DNA from: Actinomycetota bacterium
GTDB taxonomy: Bacteria > Actinomycetota > Actinomycetes > Streptosporangiales > Streptosporangiaceae
DNA length: 9,446 nt
Assembly (NCBI GenBank): GCA_003168295.1
Contig: PMST01000397.1
Span: 1-9,446, forward strand
Direction: 5' to 3'
Below are positions 1 through 5,723 of this stretch, one piece after another (the stretch's first letter is position 1; each line of letters opens with the position of its first letter). The notes beneath the pieces were generated by a model that had not been told where the DNA came from, made no database searches, and saw only the letters and a program-made list of their open reading frames with translations. Both the position numbers and the translations under genes were made by a program.

Positions 1-572
1 TCTACGACGAGGTCGGCTACGCGGGCCTCTCCGACATGGGCCGGTACTACATCGGCGGCCTGCTCAAGCACGCGCCGTCACTGCTGGCGTTCACCAACCC
101 GACGGCGAACTCCTACCACCGGCTCGTCCCCGGTTTCGAGGCGCCGGTCAACCTGGTCTACTCACAGCGCAACCGCTCGGCCTGCATCCGGATCCCGATC
201 ACCGGCACGAACCCGAAGGCCAAGCGCGTCGAGTTCCGCGTCCCCGACCCGTCCTGCAACCCGTACCTCGCGTTCGCCGCGATGCTGATGGCGGGCCTGG
301 ACGGGATCAAGAACAAGATCGAGCCGGCCGAGCCGGTGGACAAGGACCTGTACGAACTCCCGCCGGACGAGGCCGCCTCCATCGCGCAGGTTCCCGGCTC
401 CCTCGAGGCGGTGCTCAACACCCTGGAGGCCGACCACGCCTACCTCACCGAGGGCGGCGTGTTCACCCCCGACCTCATCGAGACCTGGATTGACTACAAG
501 CGGACCGTCGAGCTCGACGCGCTCCGGCTGCGGCCGCACCCGCACGAGTTTGAGCTCTACTTCGACTGCTGA
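1..572 (+). CDS. glnA: Glutamine synthetase type I, C-terminal part (5' end outside window)
   Basis: Glutamine synthetase makes glutamine from glutamate, ammonia and ATP as a cytoplasmic dodecamer. The reading frame is open from base 3, so only the last 189 residues are present. Family hallmarks are visible: [26 protein letters not shown] with the substrate- and ATP-binding arginines, and [17 protein letters not shown] with the metal-binding glutamate and its nearby arginine. The segment [10 protein letters not shown] matches the adenylylation loop of GSI-beta enzymes, and its tyrosine codon is at 351-353, so the enzyme should be regulated by GlnE. The protein ends in [11 protein letters not shown], matching the normal family C-terminus, so the 3' end is intact. 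A strong hairpin follows 29 bases after the stop. The tyrosine loop and the convergent glnE at the other edge favour the main, adenylylated GlnA over GlnA2/3/4 paralogues. The identification is very secure. Confidence 0.97.
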   Translation, partial: YDEVGYAGLSDMGRYYIGGLLKHAPSLLAFTNPTANSYHRLVPGFEAPVNLVYSQRNRSACIRIPITGTNPKAKRVEFRVPDPSCNPYLAFAAMLMAGLDGIKNKIEPAEPVDKDLYELPPDEAASIAQVPGSLEAVLNTLEADHAYLTEGGVFTPDLIETWIDYKRTVELDALRLRPHPHEFELYFDC

Positions 573-948
573 CCGTCCCAGCGTCTGAGCAGAGGTGAGC
601 CGAGGGGGCCGCGTTGGTACGCGGCCCCCTCGCTTGCGTGTGCGGGTTTCCCGGTAAGCGCCAGATCCAGCTATCGGTCTGCGCTAGCGTCTCGTTCCAC
701 TCCGGCTGGATCGAATCCGCGGCGGTAAGCGGCTCTTCCGCGAAGTCCGGGGCGGCCGTCGTCTTCGCCGCGCCCCGACGGGGGCAAAGCGCCAGGATAA
801 TCAGGCCGGGAAGGCTGAGGACAGCGGTCAGCAACACACCGGTCACCGTCCGGCCCTTCCACTGGCCCAGGAAGTATCCGGCCACGACGGAGACGCCCCA
901 CACCACCAGAACGATCAATACCTGCTCAGGCGTCAGCCACGGTGTCAT
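475..948 (-). CDS. Small two-helix membrane protein with long basic tail, hypothetical
   Basis: I do not recognise a named family. Two hydrophobic segments are clear at about residues 8-28 and 36-55. Between them is a GQWKGR turn, and CPRRG follows the second. The pattern 'G-x-x-x-G-x-x-KGR, then a helix ending in P-R' is common in short actinomycete membrane proteins of unknown role. I chose the ATG at 948 over the one at 966 because GGAGG (958-962, minus strand) sits 9 bases upstream of it. Residues 60-100 form an acidic soluble segment. From about residue 106 the frame reads through the glnA terminator stem, and residues 126-157 are antisense to glnA. That Arg/Ala/Ser-rich tail looks like coincidental open frame in GC-rich DNA, so the core of about 100 residues is more believable than the end. 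A frameshift near 640 that removed an earlier stop is possible. Confidence 0.6.
   Translation of the reverse strand: MTPWLTPEQVLIVLVVWGVSVVAGYFLGQWKGRTVTGVLLTAVLSLPGLIILALCPRRGAAKTTAAPDFAEEPLTAADSIQPEWNETLAQTDSWIWRLPGNPHTQARGPRTNAAPSAHLCSDAGTVSSRSRAQTRAGAAAAGARRARRSACSQSRSR
601..632 (+). terminator. Strong hairpin terminator after glnA
   Basis: A perfect 14-bp stem (601-614 paired with 619-632) encloses a TGGT loop. The stem is almost entirely G/C (GAGGGGGCCGCG and its complement). No T-run follows, which is common for actinomycete terminators. It lies 29 bases past the glnA stop and would end the glnA transcript. It also lies inside the 3' part of the opposite-strand small membrane protein gene, so it could attenuate that transcript too. 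Confidence 0.85.
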
Positions 949-976
949 TGCCGCCCACCTCCCCATTGCTTATAAG
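948..976 (+). promoter_or_regulatory. Candidate sigma-70-type promoter for the 1054-3871 gene unit
   Basis: TTGCCG (948-953) is followed by exactly 17 bases and then TATAAG (971-976), which differs from TATAAT only in the last base. The start point would be near 983, giving a leader of about 70 bases before the TTG at 1054. The -35 box overlaps the start of the opposite-strand membrane protein gene. The call is from sequence only. Confidence 0.5.
969..974 (-). promoter_or_regulatory. Candidate -10 box for the small membrane protein gene
   Basis: Read on the minus strand the sequence is TATAAG, the mirror half of the palindrome CTTATAAG (969-976). The predicted start is about 14 bases before the ATG at 948, just upstream of the GGAGG ribosome site. 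No good -35 hexamer is found at 16-18 bases. Confidence 0.3.
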
Positions 977-1053
977 ACGCGCAAGAAGAGACAAAGGTGC
1001 ACCAAGTGAAATTGTGATCTTGGTTTCGCCACAGCACGTACGGAGACGTCGCC

Positions 1054-1626
1054 TTGACTAGACCACAGCCTGTTATCCGCCCGGCGGTACCCGCCGACGC
1101 CGAGCAGGTCGCCGCGATCTTCGCGCACTACGTCGCGACGAGCGTCGCCACGTTCGAGGAGGTCCCTCCGACCGCCGCGGACTGGCGGCGGCGGCTCGGT
1201 GAACTGCGCCGGCGCAGCCTGCCCTTCCTGGTGGCACAGGGCGGTCAGGGGGTCCAGGAAGTCCATGGGGTCCAGGGGGTGCAGGGGGTCCAGGCCGCCG
1301 GGACCGTCTGCGGGTACGCCTACGCCAGTCCGTGGCGGCCCAAGCCTGCCTACCGCTACACCGTCGAGGACACGGTGTACATCTCCCCCGGGTACACCGG
1401 CCGCGGGCTCGGCAGCGCCCTGCTCGCCGGGCTGCTGGCCGGGTGCGCGGAGGCAGGCGCGCATCAGGTCATCGCGGTCATCGCCGACACCGGAAGCGAC
1501 GCCTCGGCGGCCCTGCACCGCCGGTTCGGCTTCGTCCCGGCGGGCCGGCTGTCCGAAGTGGGCCGCAAGCACGGCCGGTGGATCGATACTGTCCTCATGC
1601 AGCGAGATCTGACCGAGAACCGTTGA
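1054..1626 (+). CDS. GNAT N-acetyltransferase, phosphinothricin/methionine sulfoximine acetyltransferase type
   Basis: This cytoplasmic enzyme of the Pat/Bar/MddA family would transfer acetyl from acetyl-CoA to the amino group of small amino-acid analogues such as phosphinothricin, methionine sulfoximine or methionine sulfone. Residues line up well with Bar: IRPAVPADAEQVAAIFAHYV, SPWRPKPAYRYTVEDTVYI (Glu105 at the Bar Glu88 position), the acetyl-CoA loop GYTGRGLG (113-120), and SAALHRRFGF (His155 at the Bar His137 position). The start is the TTG at 1054. GGAG lies at 1042-1045, and no other usable start precedes the conserved VIRPA. Residues 63-80 are six G-V-Q-like triplets absent from Bar, placed between two early strands. 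The gene opens a tight + strand unit, and its stop lies 11 bases before the next gene's likely ATG. Exact substrate is inferred from family only. Other GNAT substrates remain possible. Confidence 0.88.
   Translation: MTRPQPVIRPAVPADAEQVAAIFAHYVATSVATFEEVPPTAADWRRRLGELRRRSLPFLVAQGGQGVQEVHGVQGVQGVQAAGTVCGYAYASPWRPKPAYRYTVEDTVYISPGYTGRGLGSALLAGLLAGCAEAGAHQVIAVIADTGSDASAALHRRFGFVPAGRLSEVGRKHGRWIDTVLMQRDLTENR
1240..1293 (+). repeat. In-frame 9-bp minisatellite, six units, inside the acetyltransferase gene
   Basis: Six consecutive 9-bp units approximate GGGGTCCAG. Units 2, 4 and 6 are identical and unit 5 differs by one base. Unit 1 (GGCGGTCAG) and unit 3 (GAAGTCCAT) are more degenerate. They encode GGQ GVQ EVH GVQ GVQ GVQ (residues 63-80). 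Because the unit is a multiple of three, copy-number change would keep the frame. Confidence 0.9.
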
Positions 1627-1637
1627 GCCCGGCGGAG

Positions 1638-2438
1638 ATGGACACCGCGTTCAGCGCCGGGGAACAGCAGTGGCAGACGCGGCTGGGCAAGCTCAGGGAC
1701 GTGGTGCGCCAGGAACTGGTGGCCAGGCAGCTGGGCGCGGAGCTGCCACCACCGCCCGTTCCGGTCATTGATCTTGGCTGCGGTCAGGGCACGCAAGCCT
1801 TGCGGCTGGCGCGGCGCGGCTACGCGGTGACCGCGGTTGATGCCTCGGCCGACCTGCTGGCCCGGTTCGAACGGGACCTGGCCGCCGAGCCGGCTCAGGT
1901 CCGGGCCAGGGTGCGCGTCGAGCGCGGCCTGATCGAGCATTGGGCCGAACGGGCGGTGGTGTCACCCGTCGCCGTCGTGCTCTGCCATGGGGTGTTGATG
2001 TACCAGGCGGACCCGGACCCGGTCCTGCGTGCCATAGCCGGGCTGACGGCGCCGGGCGGGACGGTGTCGCTGCTGGTCCGCAACGGCGACGCGCTGGCCA
2101 TGCGGCCCGGGCTGGGAGGCGACTGGGCGGCGTGCGCGGCGGCGTTCGGCTCGGACCAGTACGCCAACAGGATCGGGGTCACCGCCCGCGCCGACCGCCT
2201 GGCCGACCTGACCGGCCGGCTGGCCGGCCACGGCCTGCAGCTCACCGCCTGGTACGGCGTGCGGGTCTTCACCGACAGCGCGGCCAGCGACGCCGGCCCG
2301 CCGGACCGGCCGGCTGACCTCCGCGCCCTGCTGGACTGCGAGGAGCGGGCCGGGCGCACCGACCCGTACCGCCAGGTCGCCGCCCTGCTGCACCTGATCG
2401 CGCGGCGTCCCGCCGAGGAGCCTGTACCAGGGAGGTGA
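1638..2438 (+). CDS. Class I SAM-dependent methyltransferase, CmoM/SmtA-like
   Basis: This 266-residue cytoplasmic protein has a Rossmann-type methyltransferase core. Motif I is VIDLGCGQGTQ (residues 43-53), the acidic motif II ends at Asp68 (AVTAVDAS), VVLCHGVLMY (113-122) is the next strand, and LTAPGG (136-141) follows. The layout resembles E. coli CmoM (SmtA), including LCHGVLMYQADP against LFHAVLEWVADP, the strand GVRVF (207-211), and a C-terminal ER-x(3)-DPYRQVAALLHLIARRP. E. coli CmoM methylates cmo5U in tRNA. Whether this organism makes that substrate is unknown, so I give no symbol. The start is uncertain. The ATG at 1638 has GGAG directly abutting it, while the TTG at 1623 overlaps the upstream stop as TTGA. 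Either would allow translational coupling with the acetyltransferase. The stop lies 5 bases before the CoA-transferase start. Confidence 0.85.
   Translation: MDTAFSAGEQQWQTRLGKLRDVVRQELVARQLGAELPPPPVPVIDLGCGQGTQALRLARRGYAVTAVDASADLLARFERDLAAEPAQVRARVRVERGLIEHWAERAVVSPVAVVLCHGVLMYQADPDPVLRAIAGLTAPGGTVSLLVRNGDALAMRPGLGGDWAACAAAFGSDQYANRIGVTARADRLADLTGRLAGHGLQLTAWYGVRVFTDSAASDAGPPDRPADLRALLDCEERAGRTDPYRQVAALLHLIARRPAEEPVPGR
2431..2435 (+). promoter_or_regulatory. Ribosome binding site setting the CoA-transferase start
   Basis: GGAGG sits 8 bases before the GTG at 2444. The earlier in-frame GTG at 2435 overlaps this site itself and so cannot use it, which favours 2444. The site lies inside the last codons of the methyltransferase gene. 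Confidence 0.7.
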
Positions 2439-2443
2439 AAAGC

Positions 2444-3871
2444 GTGGCGGAACAGCTCTGGCCGGAATTGCTGGGACAGGCGTGGGCGGCCCTAGCGGTA
2501 GACGCCGACGACGACGGCCCGTTTCCCGCGCGGCTCGAGGTGACCGGGGACGTAGGTCACCTGCCCTCACGGCTGCCGGTGGAGGACACCGCGATCGCCT
2601 GCGCGGGGGCCGCGCTGCTCGCCGCCGCGGGCTTCGCGCCGCACGGCGCCGACCGCGGATCTCGCCCCGCACGGCTGGACCGAGGGCACGTCGCGGCGGC
2701 CTTCAGGAGCGAGGCGTACCTGCGGCTGAACGGGGAGCCCGTCGCCACGGGCTTCGCGCCGCTCTCGCGGTTCTGGCCGGCGGCCGACGGCTGGGTGCGC
2801 ACGCACGCGAACTATCCCTGGCATCGTGAGGCCCTGCTGCGGGCCCTGGGCACCGCCGATGACCCGGCGGCGGTCGCGACAGCCATCGCGCTACTGACCG
2901 CGCGGGAGGCGGAGGACCTGGTGGTCAGCGCGGGCGGGGTCGCCGCTGCCGTCCGGAGCGAGGCGGACTGGCGGGCGGAGCCGGCGGGCCAGGCCGTCGC
3001 CGCGGCCCGGCTGGTCGAAGGAACCGGGATCGGCGGCGCGCCGCCCCGTCCGCGGGCCGCCGGTGCGCTGCCCGCTTCGGGCCTGCGGGTGCTTGACCTG
3101 ACCCGCGTCATCGCCGGCCCGGTGGCCACCAGGTACCTGGCCGCCCTCGGCGCGGACGTCCTGCGGCTCGACCCGCCGGACCGGCCGGAACTGACCCTGC
3201 ACGGCTATGACGGCATGCCCGGCAAGCGCAGCGCGCTGCTCGACCTCGGCACCGTCGAGGGGAACTCCCGGTGGCACGACCTGCTGTCCGGCGCCGACGT
3301 CCTGGTGCACGGGTACCGCCCGCACGCCCTGGAACGCTTCGGGCTGGCCCCGGACATCCTGGCCGAACGCCATCCCGGGCTGGTGGTGGTGAGCCTGTCC
3401 GCGTGGGGCAGCCGCGGGCCGTGGGGCGGCCGGCGGGGCTTCGACAGCATCGTCCAGGCGGCCTGCGGGATCGCGATGGCGGAATCCGCGGACGGCGAGC
3501 GTCCGGGCGCCATGCCGTGCCAGCTGCTCGATCACGGCACCGGCTACCTGTGCGCGGCCGCGGCCCTGCGCGCGCTGGCCACGCAGGCCCGGCGCGGCGG
3601 CACTCAGTTCCGCGAGCTCGCGCTGGCCCGGACCGCACACTGGCTGCTCGGCGGGGTCCGGGGTGCAGGTCAGGCCAGGGCAGGCGGGGCACCTACGGGC
3701 GGGGACGTCAGCTCCTGGCTCACCACCCTCGGCAGCGCTCGCGGACCGGTGACCACGGTGCGGCCGCCCGGCGAACTGGACGGTCACGGTTTCACCTGGC
3801 CGGGCGAGTTCAGCCGTTACGGCGGCGATCCCGCGACCTGGGCTCAGCCGGCCGGGACCAGCGTCAGGTAG
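2444..3871 (+). CDS. Family III CoA-transferase (CaiB/BaiF type), permuted domain order
   Basis: Family III enzymes move CoA between carboxylic acids through an aspartyl-CoA intermediate, in the cytoplasm, as interlocked dimers. The 475-residue protein carries the classical N-terminal motifs in its second half: LRVLDLTRVIAGPVATRYL (from about residue 214), LGADVLRLDPP, GKRSALLDL, ADVLVHGYRPHALERFGL, and the LLDHGTGY segment with Asp363 at the catalytic aspartate position. Its first half has motifs normally found in the C-terminal half, such as ADGWVRTHANYPWHR (114-128) and AGGVAAAVRSEADW (163-176). The order is therefore swapped relative to CaiB or formyl-CoA transferase. The acid substrate cannot be read from sequence. 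It is the last gene of the 1054-3871 unit, and its final 28 bases overlap the convergent methyltransferase gene. Family assignment is firm. Confidence 0.88.
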   Translation: MAEQLWPELLGQAWAALAVDADDDGPFPARLEVTGDVGHLPSRLPVEDTAIACAGAALLAAAGFAPHGADRGSRPARLDRGHVAAAFRSEAYLRLNGEPVATGFAPLSRFWPAADGWVRTHANYPWHREALLRALGTADDPAAVATAIALLTAREAEDLVVSAGGVAAAVRSEADWRAEPAGQAVAAARLVEGTGIGGAPPRPRAAGALPASGLRVLDLTRVIAGPVATRYLAALGADVLRLDPPDRPELTLHGYDGMPGKRSALLDLGTVEGNSRWHDLLSGADVLVHGYRPHALERFGLAPDILAERHPGLVVVSLSAWGSRGPWGGRRGFDSIVQAACGIAMAESADGERPGAMPCQLLDHGTGYLCAAAALRALATQARRGGTQFRELALARTAHWLLGGVRGAGQARAGGAPTGGDVSSWLTTLGSARGPVTTVRPPGELDGHGFTWPGEFSRYGGDPATWAQPAGTSVR

Positions 3872-4638
3872 GCCATGCCGAGGATGCCGCGGTAGCCACG
3901 CAGCCAGTGCGACCGGTGCTGGTCCACCCGCTCCCGGAGCTGCGCGGCCCTGGGGTGGCCGGGGTGGGCCGCGAGCCATTCCTCCTCATCAGCCTGGTAG
4001 CCCGACTCGAATTCGTCCCACTCTTCGGAGCTGGCGACCTCGATCCAGGCCGGGCGGAAGCTGGCCTCGATCGCGAGGTCGACGACGCGGGCCAGATCGG
4101 GAAACTCCCCCGCCGACGCGCCGGGCCACATGGCCGCCAGTTCGGCTTCGGCCGGGGGCCGCTGCCAGAACCCCTCGCCGAGCAGCACCCGTCCGCCCGG
4201 CGTGACCAGCCGCCGCAGCACCTGCAGGGCGGCCGGCGTGTGCCCAGGCGGCTCAGCCTCGCTGAGCGCGTGACTGGCCCCTACGCACAGCACCAGATCG
4301 GCAGGCCCCCGCGTCGTTCCGACGCCGGATTCCCGGACGAACGTGACCCGGTCGCCGAGGTCGCGGGCCTCGGCGGCCTCTCGCCCCCGGGCCAGGTCGC
4401 CCTCGTCGGTGTCCAGGCCGAGGCCGGTCGTTTCCGGGACGGCGGCGAGGATGCGGAGCATCAGCTCGCCCCAGCCGCAGCCGATGTCCAGCACCGTGCG
4501 GGGTTCGGTCCGGGTGAGCCTCTCAGTGATCCGGGCGGCCCGGGCCTCGGAAAGAGGCCCGTGGAAGGTGAGCCGGGTCAGCCTCGGAGGGAGGTCACCG
4601 CCGGTTACTTCGGCGTCAGGTGTCTGGCTTTCAGTCAT
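3844..4638 (-). CDS. Class I SAM-dependent methyltransferase, small-molecule type
   Basis: This 264-residue cytoplasmic methyltransferase has unknown substrate. Motif I is VLDIGCGWGEL (residues 49-59), motif II ends near GLGLDTDEGD (72-81), the motif IV strand is ADLVLCVGASHAL (113-125), and LVTPGGRVLLGEGFWQRPP (144-162) follows. The last part recalls generic UbiE/YjhP-like enzymes with a G-E/D-x-[FY]-W-x-x-x-P segment. The C-terminal third is helical and charged. I chose the ATG at 4638 over the frame's upstream extension to 4716 because GGTGA lies 7 bases before it and the extra residues look non-coding. It shares no clear similarity with the CmoM-like protein beyond the SAM fold. It converges with the CoA-transferase gene (3' ends overlap) and diverges from the GNAT gene at 4798. 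Confidence 0.85.
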   Translation of the reverse strand: MTESQTPDAEVTGGDLPPRLTRLTFHGPLSEARAARITERLTRTEPRTVLDIGCGWGELMLRILAAVPETTGLGLDTDEGDLARGREAAEARDLGDRVTFVRESGVGTTRGPADLVLCVGASHALSEAEPPGHTPAALQVLRRLVTPGGRVLLGEGFWQRPPAEAELAAMWPGASAGEFPDLARVVDLAIEASFRPAWIEVASSEEWDEFESGYQADEEEWLAAHPGHPRAAQLRERVDQHRSHWLRGYRGILGMAYLTLVPAG

Positions 4639-4647
4639 AGGCGCGTC

Positions 4648-4653
4648 ACCGTA
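4648..4653 (-). promoter_or_regulatory. Candidate -10 box for the 3844-4638 methyltransferase
   Basis: On the minus strand this is TACGGT, fitting TANNNT. The implied start is about 3 bases before the ATG at 4638, so the transcript would be nearly leaderless. The same bases overlap the GGTGA that could act as a ribosome site, so the two readings compete. No good -35 box is seen at 17 bases. TTGTAC lies 19 bases upstream. Confidence 0.3.
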
Positions 4654-4758
4654 GCCCCATCCGCTGCGGCTTGTACAACGAATTTCTCGTGGGTACGCGG
4701 CCTCGTCGCAGGCCACGGCCTGGTGGCAGACTCAGGCGCGAACGAGAGGCAAACCTAG

Positions 4759-4787
4759 TTGGACGAAAGCGGCCGGGACCTTAAGGT
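4759..4787 (+). promoter_or_regulatory. Candidate promoter for the second GNAT gene
   Basis: TTGGAC (4759-4764), 17 bases, then TAAGGT (4782-4787). The predicted start is near 4794, four bases before the GTG at 4798, giving an almost leaderless transcript. The -35 box contains the TTG that would otherwise be taken as the start codon of the gene. Confidence 0.5.
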
Positions 4788-4797
4788 AAGTACTGCT

Positions 4798-5610
4798 GTG
4801 AGAGATTATGAGGTCATTGAGCGGATTGACGCCTTCTGCGACGCGGTCCCGCGGCGCCGGGCCAGGGCCGACGAGTACGGGCCGCTCGTGCTCTTCGTTC
4901 CCGCCGGCCCCGGATGGCCCTACTACGCGCGCCCCAGACGGGGTTCCCGGCCTCCGGTCACCGCGGCCGGCATCCGTGCGGTCCGCGCCCGTCAGCGCGA
5001 GCTGATCATTCCGGAATCCTTCGAATGGATCGAGCAGATCGCGCCCGAGATGGCGGCTGCCGCCGCCGCGGCGGGCCTTGAGGTGCAATCGCATCCGCTC
5101 ATGGTGCTCGCCGAGCCACCGCAGGCGCCGCCGGTTCCGGCGGGCATCAGCGTGCGTGTCGTCGCTCCCGAGGACTCCGAACTCGACCGGATCTGGGCGG
5201 TACCCACCGTCGCCTTCGGCCACCCGGGCACCGGGGTCGGCGCGGCCGGCCCGGCCGAGCGCGACAAGATAGCCGCGGACCATGATGGCGGCACCATCGC
5301 CATCCTGCGCGAACGGCTGCGATCGGGGCAATCGGTGCTCGCCGCCGCCTTCGGCCCGGACGGCCCGGTCGCCGCGGGCAGCTGCCAGGCGGTGGACGGC
5401 GTGGCGGAGATCACCGGAGTGGGTGTCCTGCCCGCCGACCGCCGCCGGGGCCTGGGAGCAGCGGTGACGGCGCTGCTGGCCAGGGACGCAGTGGAGCGCG
5501 GGGTGCGGACCGTTTTCCTGTCCGCCAGCGACAACGCCGTGGCTCGCGTCTACGCCAGGATCGGCTTCCACCGGATCGGCACCGCGATGATCGCCGAACC
5601 CGCCGGCTGA
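4798..5610 (+). CDS. Two-part GNAT family N-acetyltransferase
   Basis: The C-terminal half is a GNAT domain. The acetyl-CoA motif A is VGVLPADRRRGLGAAVTALLARDA and motif B is TVFLSASDNAVARVYARIGFHRIG, in the last 65 residues. The N-terminal half (DAVPRRRARADEYGPLVLFVPAG, GWPYYARP, then VRARQRELIIPESFEWI) is a conserved companion region seen in actinomycete GNAT proteins of this size, probably a degenerate second GNAT fold. The substrate is unknown. The frame opens at a TTG (4759) with GAGAGG ahead of it, but I prefer the GTG at 4798. The intervening codons have many A/T third bases, unlike the rest of the gene, and they contain a good promoter-like pair. With that start the protein has 270 residues. 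It stands alone, diverges from the 3844-4638 methyltransferase, and is followed by a tandem repeat. Confidence 0.85.
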   Translation: MRDYEVIERIDAFCDAVPRRRARADEYGPLVLFVPAGPGWPYYARPRRGSRPPVTAAGIRAVRARQRELIIPESFEWIEQIAPEMAAAAAAAGLEVQSHPLMVLAEPPQAPPVPAGISVRVVAPEDSELDRIWAVPTVAFGHPGTGVGAAGPAERDKIAADHDGGTIAILRERLRSGQSVLAAAFGPDGPVAAGSCQAVDGVAEITGVGVLPADRRRGLGAAVTALLARDAVERGVRTVFLSASDNAVARVYARIGFHRIGTAMIAEPAG

Positions 5611-5670
5611 TCACCGCGGCGGCCGCTACGGCCGCGGACTGATCACCGCGACGGCCGCGACGGCCGCCGA
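5607..5670 (+). repeat. Tandem duplication of a 32-bp unit at the GNAT stop codon
   Basis: Two adjacent 32-bp copies (5607-5638 and 5639-5670) differ at three positions. Each starts CTGATCACCGCG and ends in a C/G-rich stretch with CGGCCGC. The first copy starts one base before the TGA stop of the GNAT gene, so the second repeats the gene's final bases. The unit is CGGCCGC-rich and self-complementary. Confidence 0.85.
5619..5635 (+). terminator. Short GC hairpin downstream of the GNAT gene, possible terminator
   Basis: GCGGCCG (5619-5625) pairs perfectly with CGGCCGC (5629-5635) around a CTA loop, 8 bases after the stop. There is no T-run and the stem is only 7 bp, so terminator function is tentative. 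It lies within the first copy of the 32-bp repeat. Confidence 0.4.
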
Positions 5671-5711
5671 TGGTCGCGCCGGTCGGCGGCCACCGTCGCC
5701 CGGCGCTCCGC

Positions 5712-5717
5712 TATGGT
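5712..5717 (+). promoter_or_regulatory. -10 box for a leaderless membrane protein transcript
   Basis: TATGGT fits the actinomycete TANNNT -10 pattern. Counting seven bases on from its last base puts the transcription start exactly at the GTG at 5724. A purine start that coincides with a start codon, together with no ribosome site upstream, suggests leaderless translation. No -35 hexamer is evident at 17-18 bases. Confidence 0.5.
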
Positions 5718-5723
5718 CGTGTG

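Noticed and set aside
1000..1040. Possible inverted repeat GTGAAA...TTTCGCCAC as an operator or riboswitch stem
   Set aside because: Pairing breaks after a few bases and no conserved riboswitch core is visible in the leader of about 70 bases.
1332..1637. Upstream extension of the methyltransferase frame by about 100 codons
   Set aside because: This part is the shifted frame of the acetyltransferase gene, has Arg/Pro-rich composition, and lacks methyltransferase features. The SAM fold needs only residues after 1638.
2891..3979. 362-codon minus-strand open frame opposite the CoA-transferase
   Set aside because: Low-complexity Gly/Arg/Pro/Ala translation with no domain. The plus strand carries clear family III motifs, so this is a GC-rich shadow.
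4732..5571. 279-codon minus-strand open frame opposite the second GNAT gene
   Set aside because: The plus frame has complete GNAT motifs A and B. The minus frame has none and is compositionally biased.
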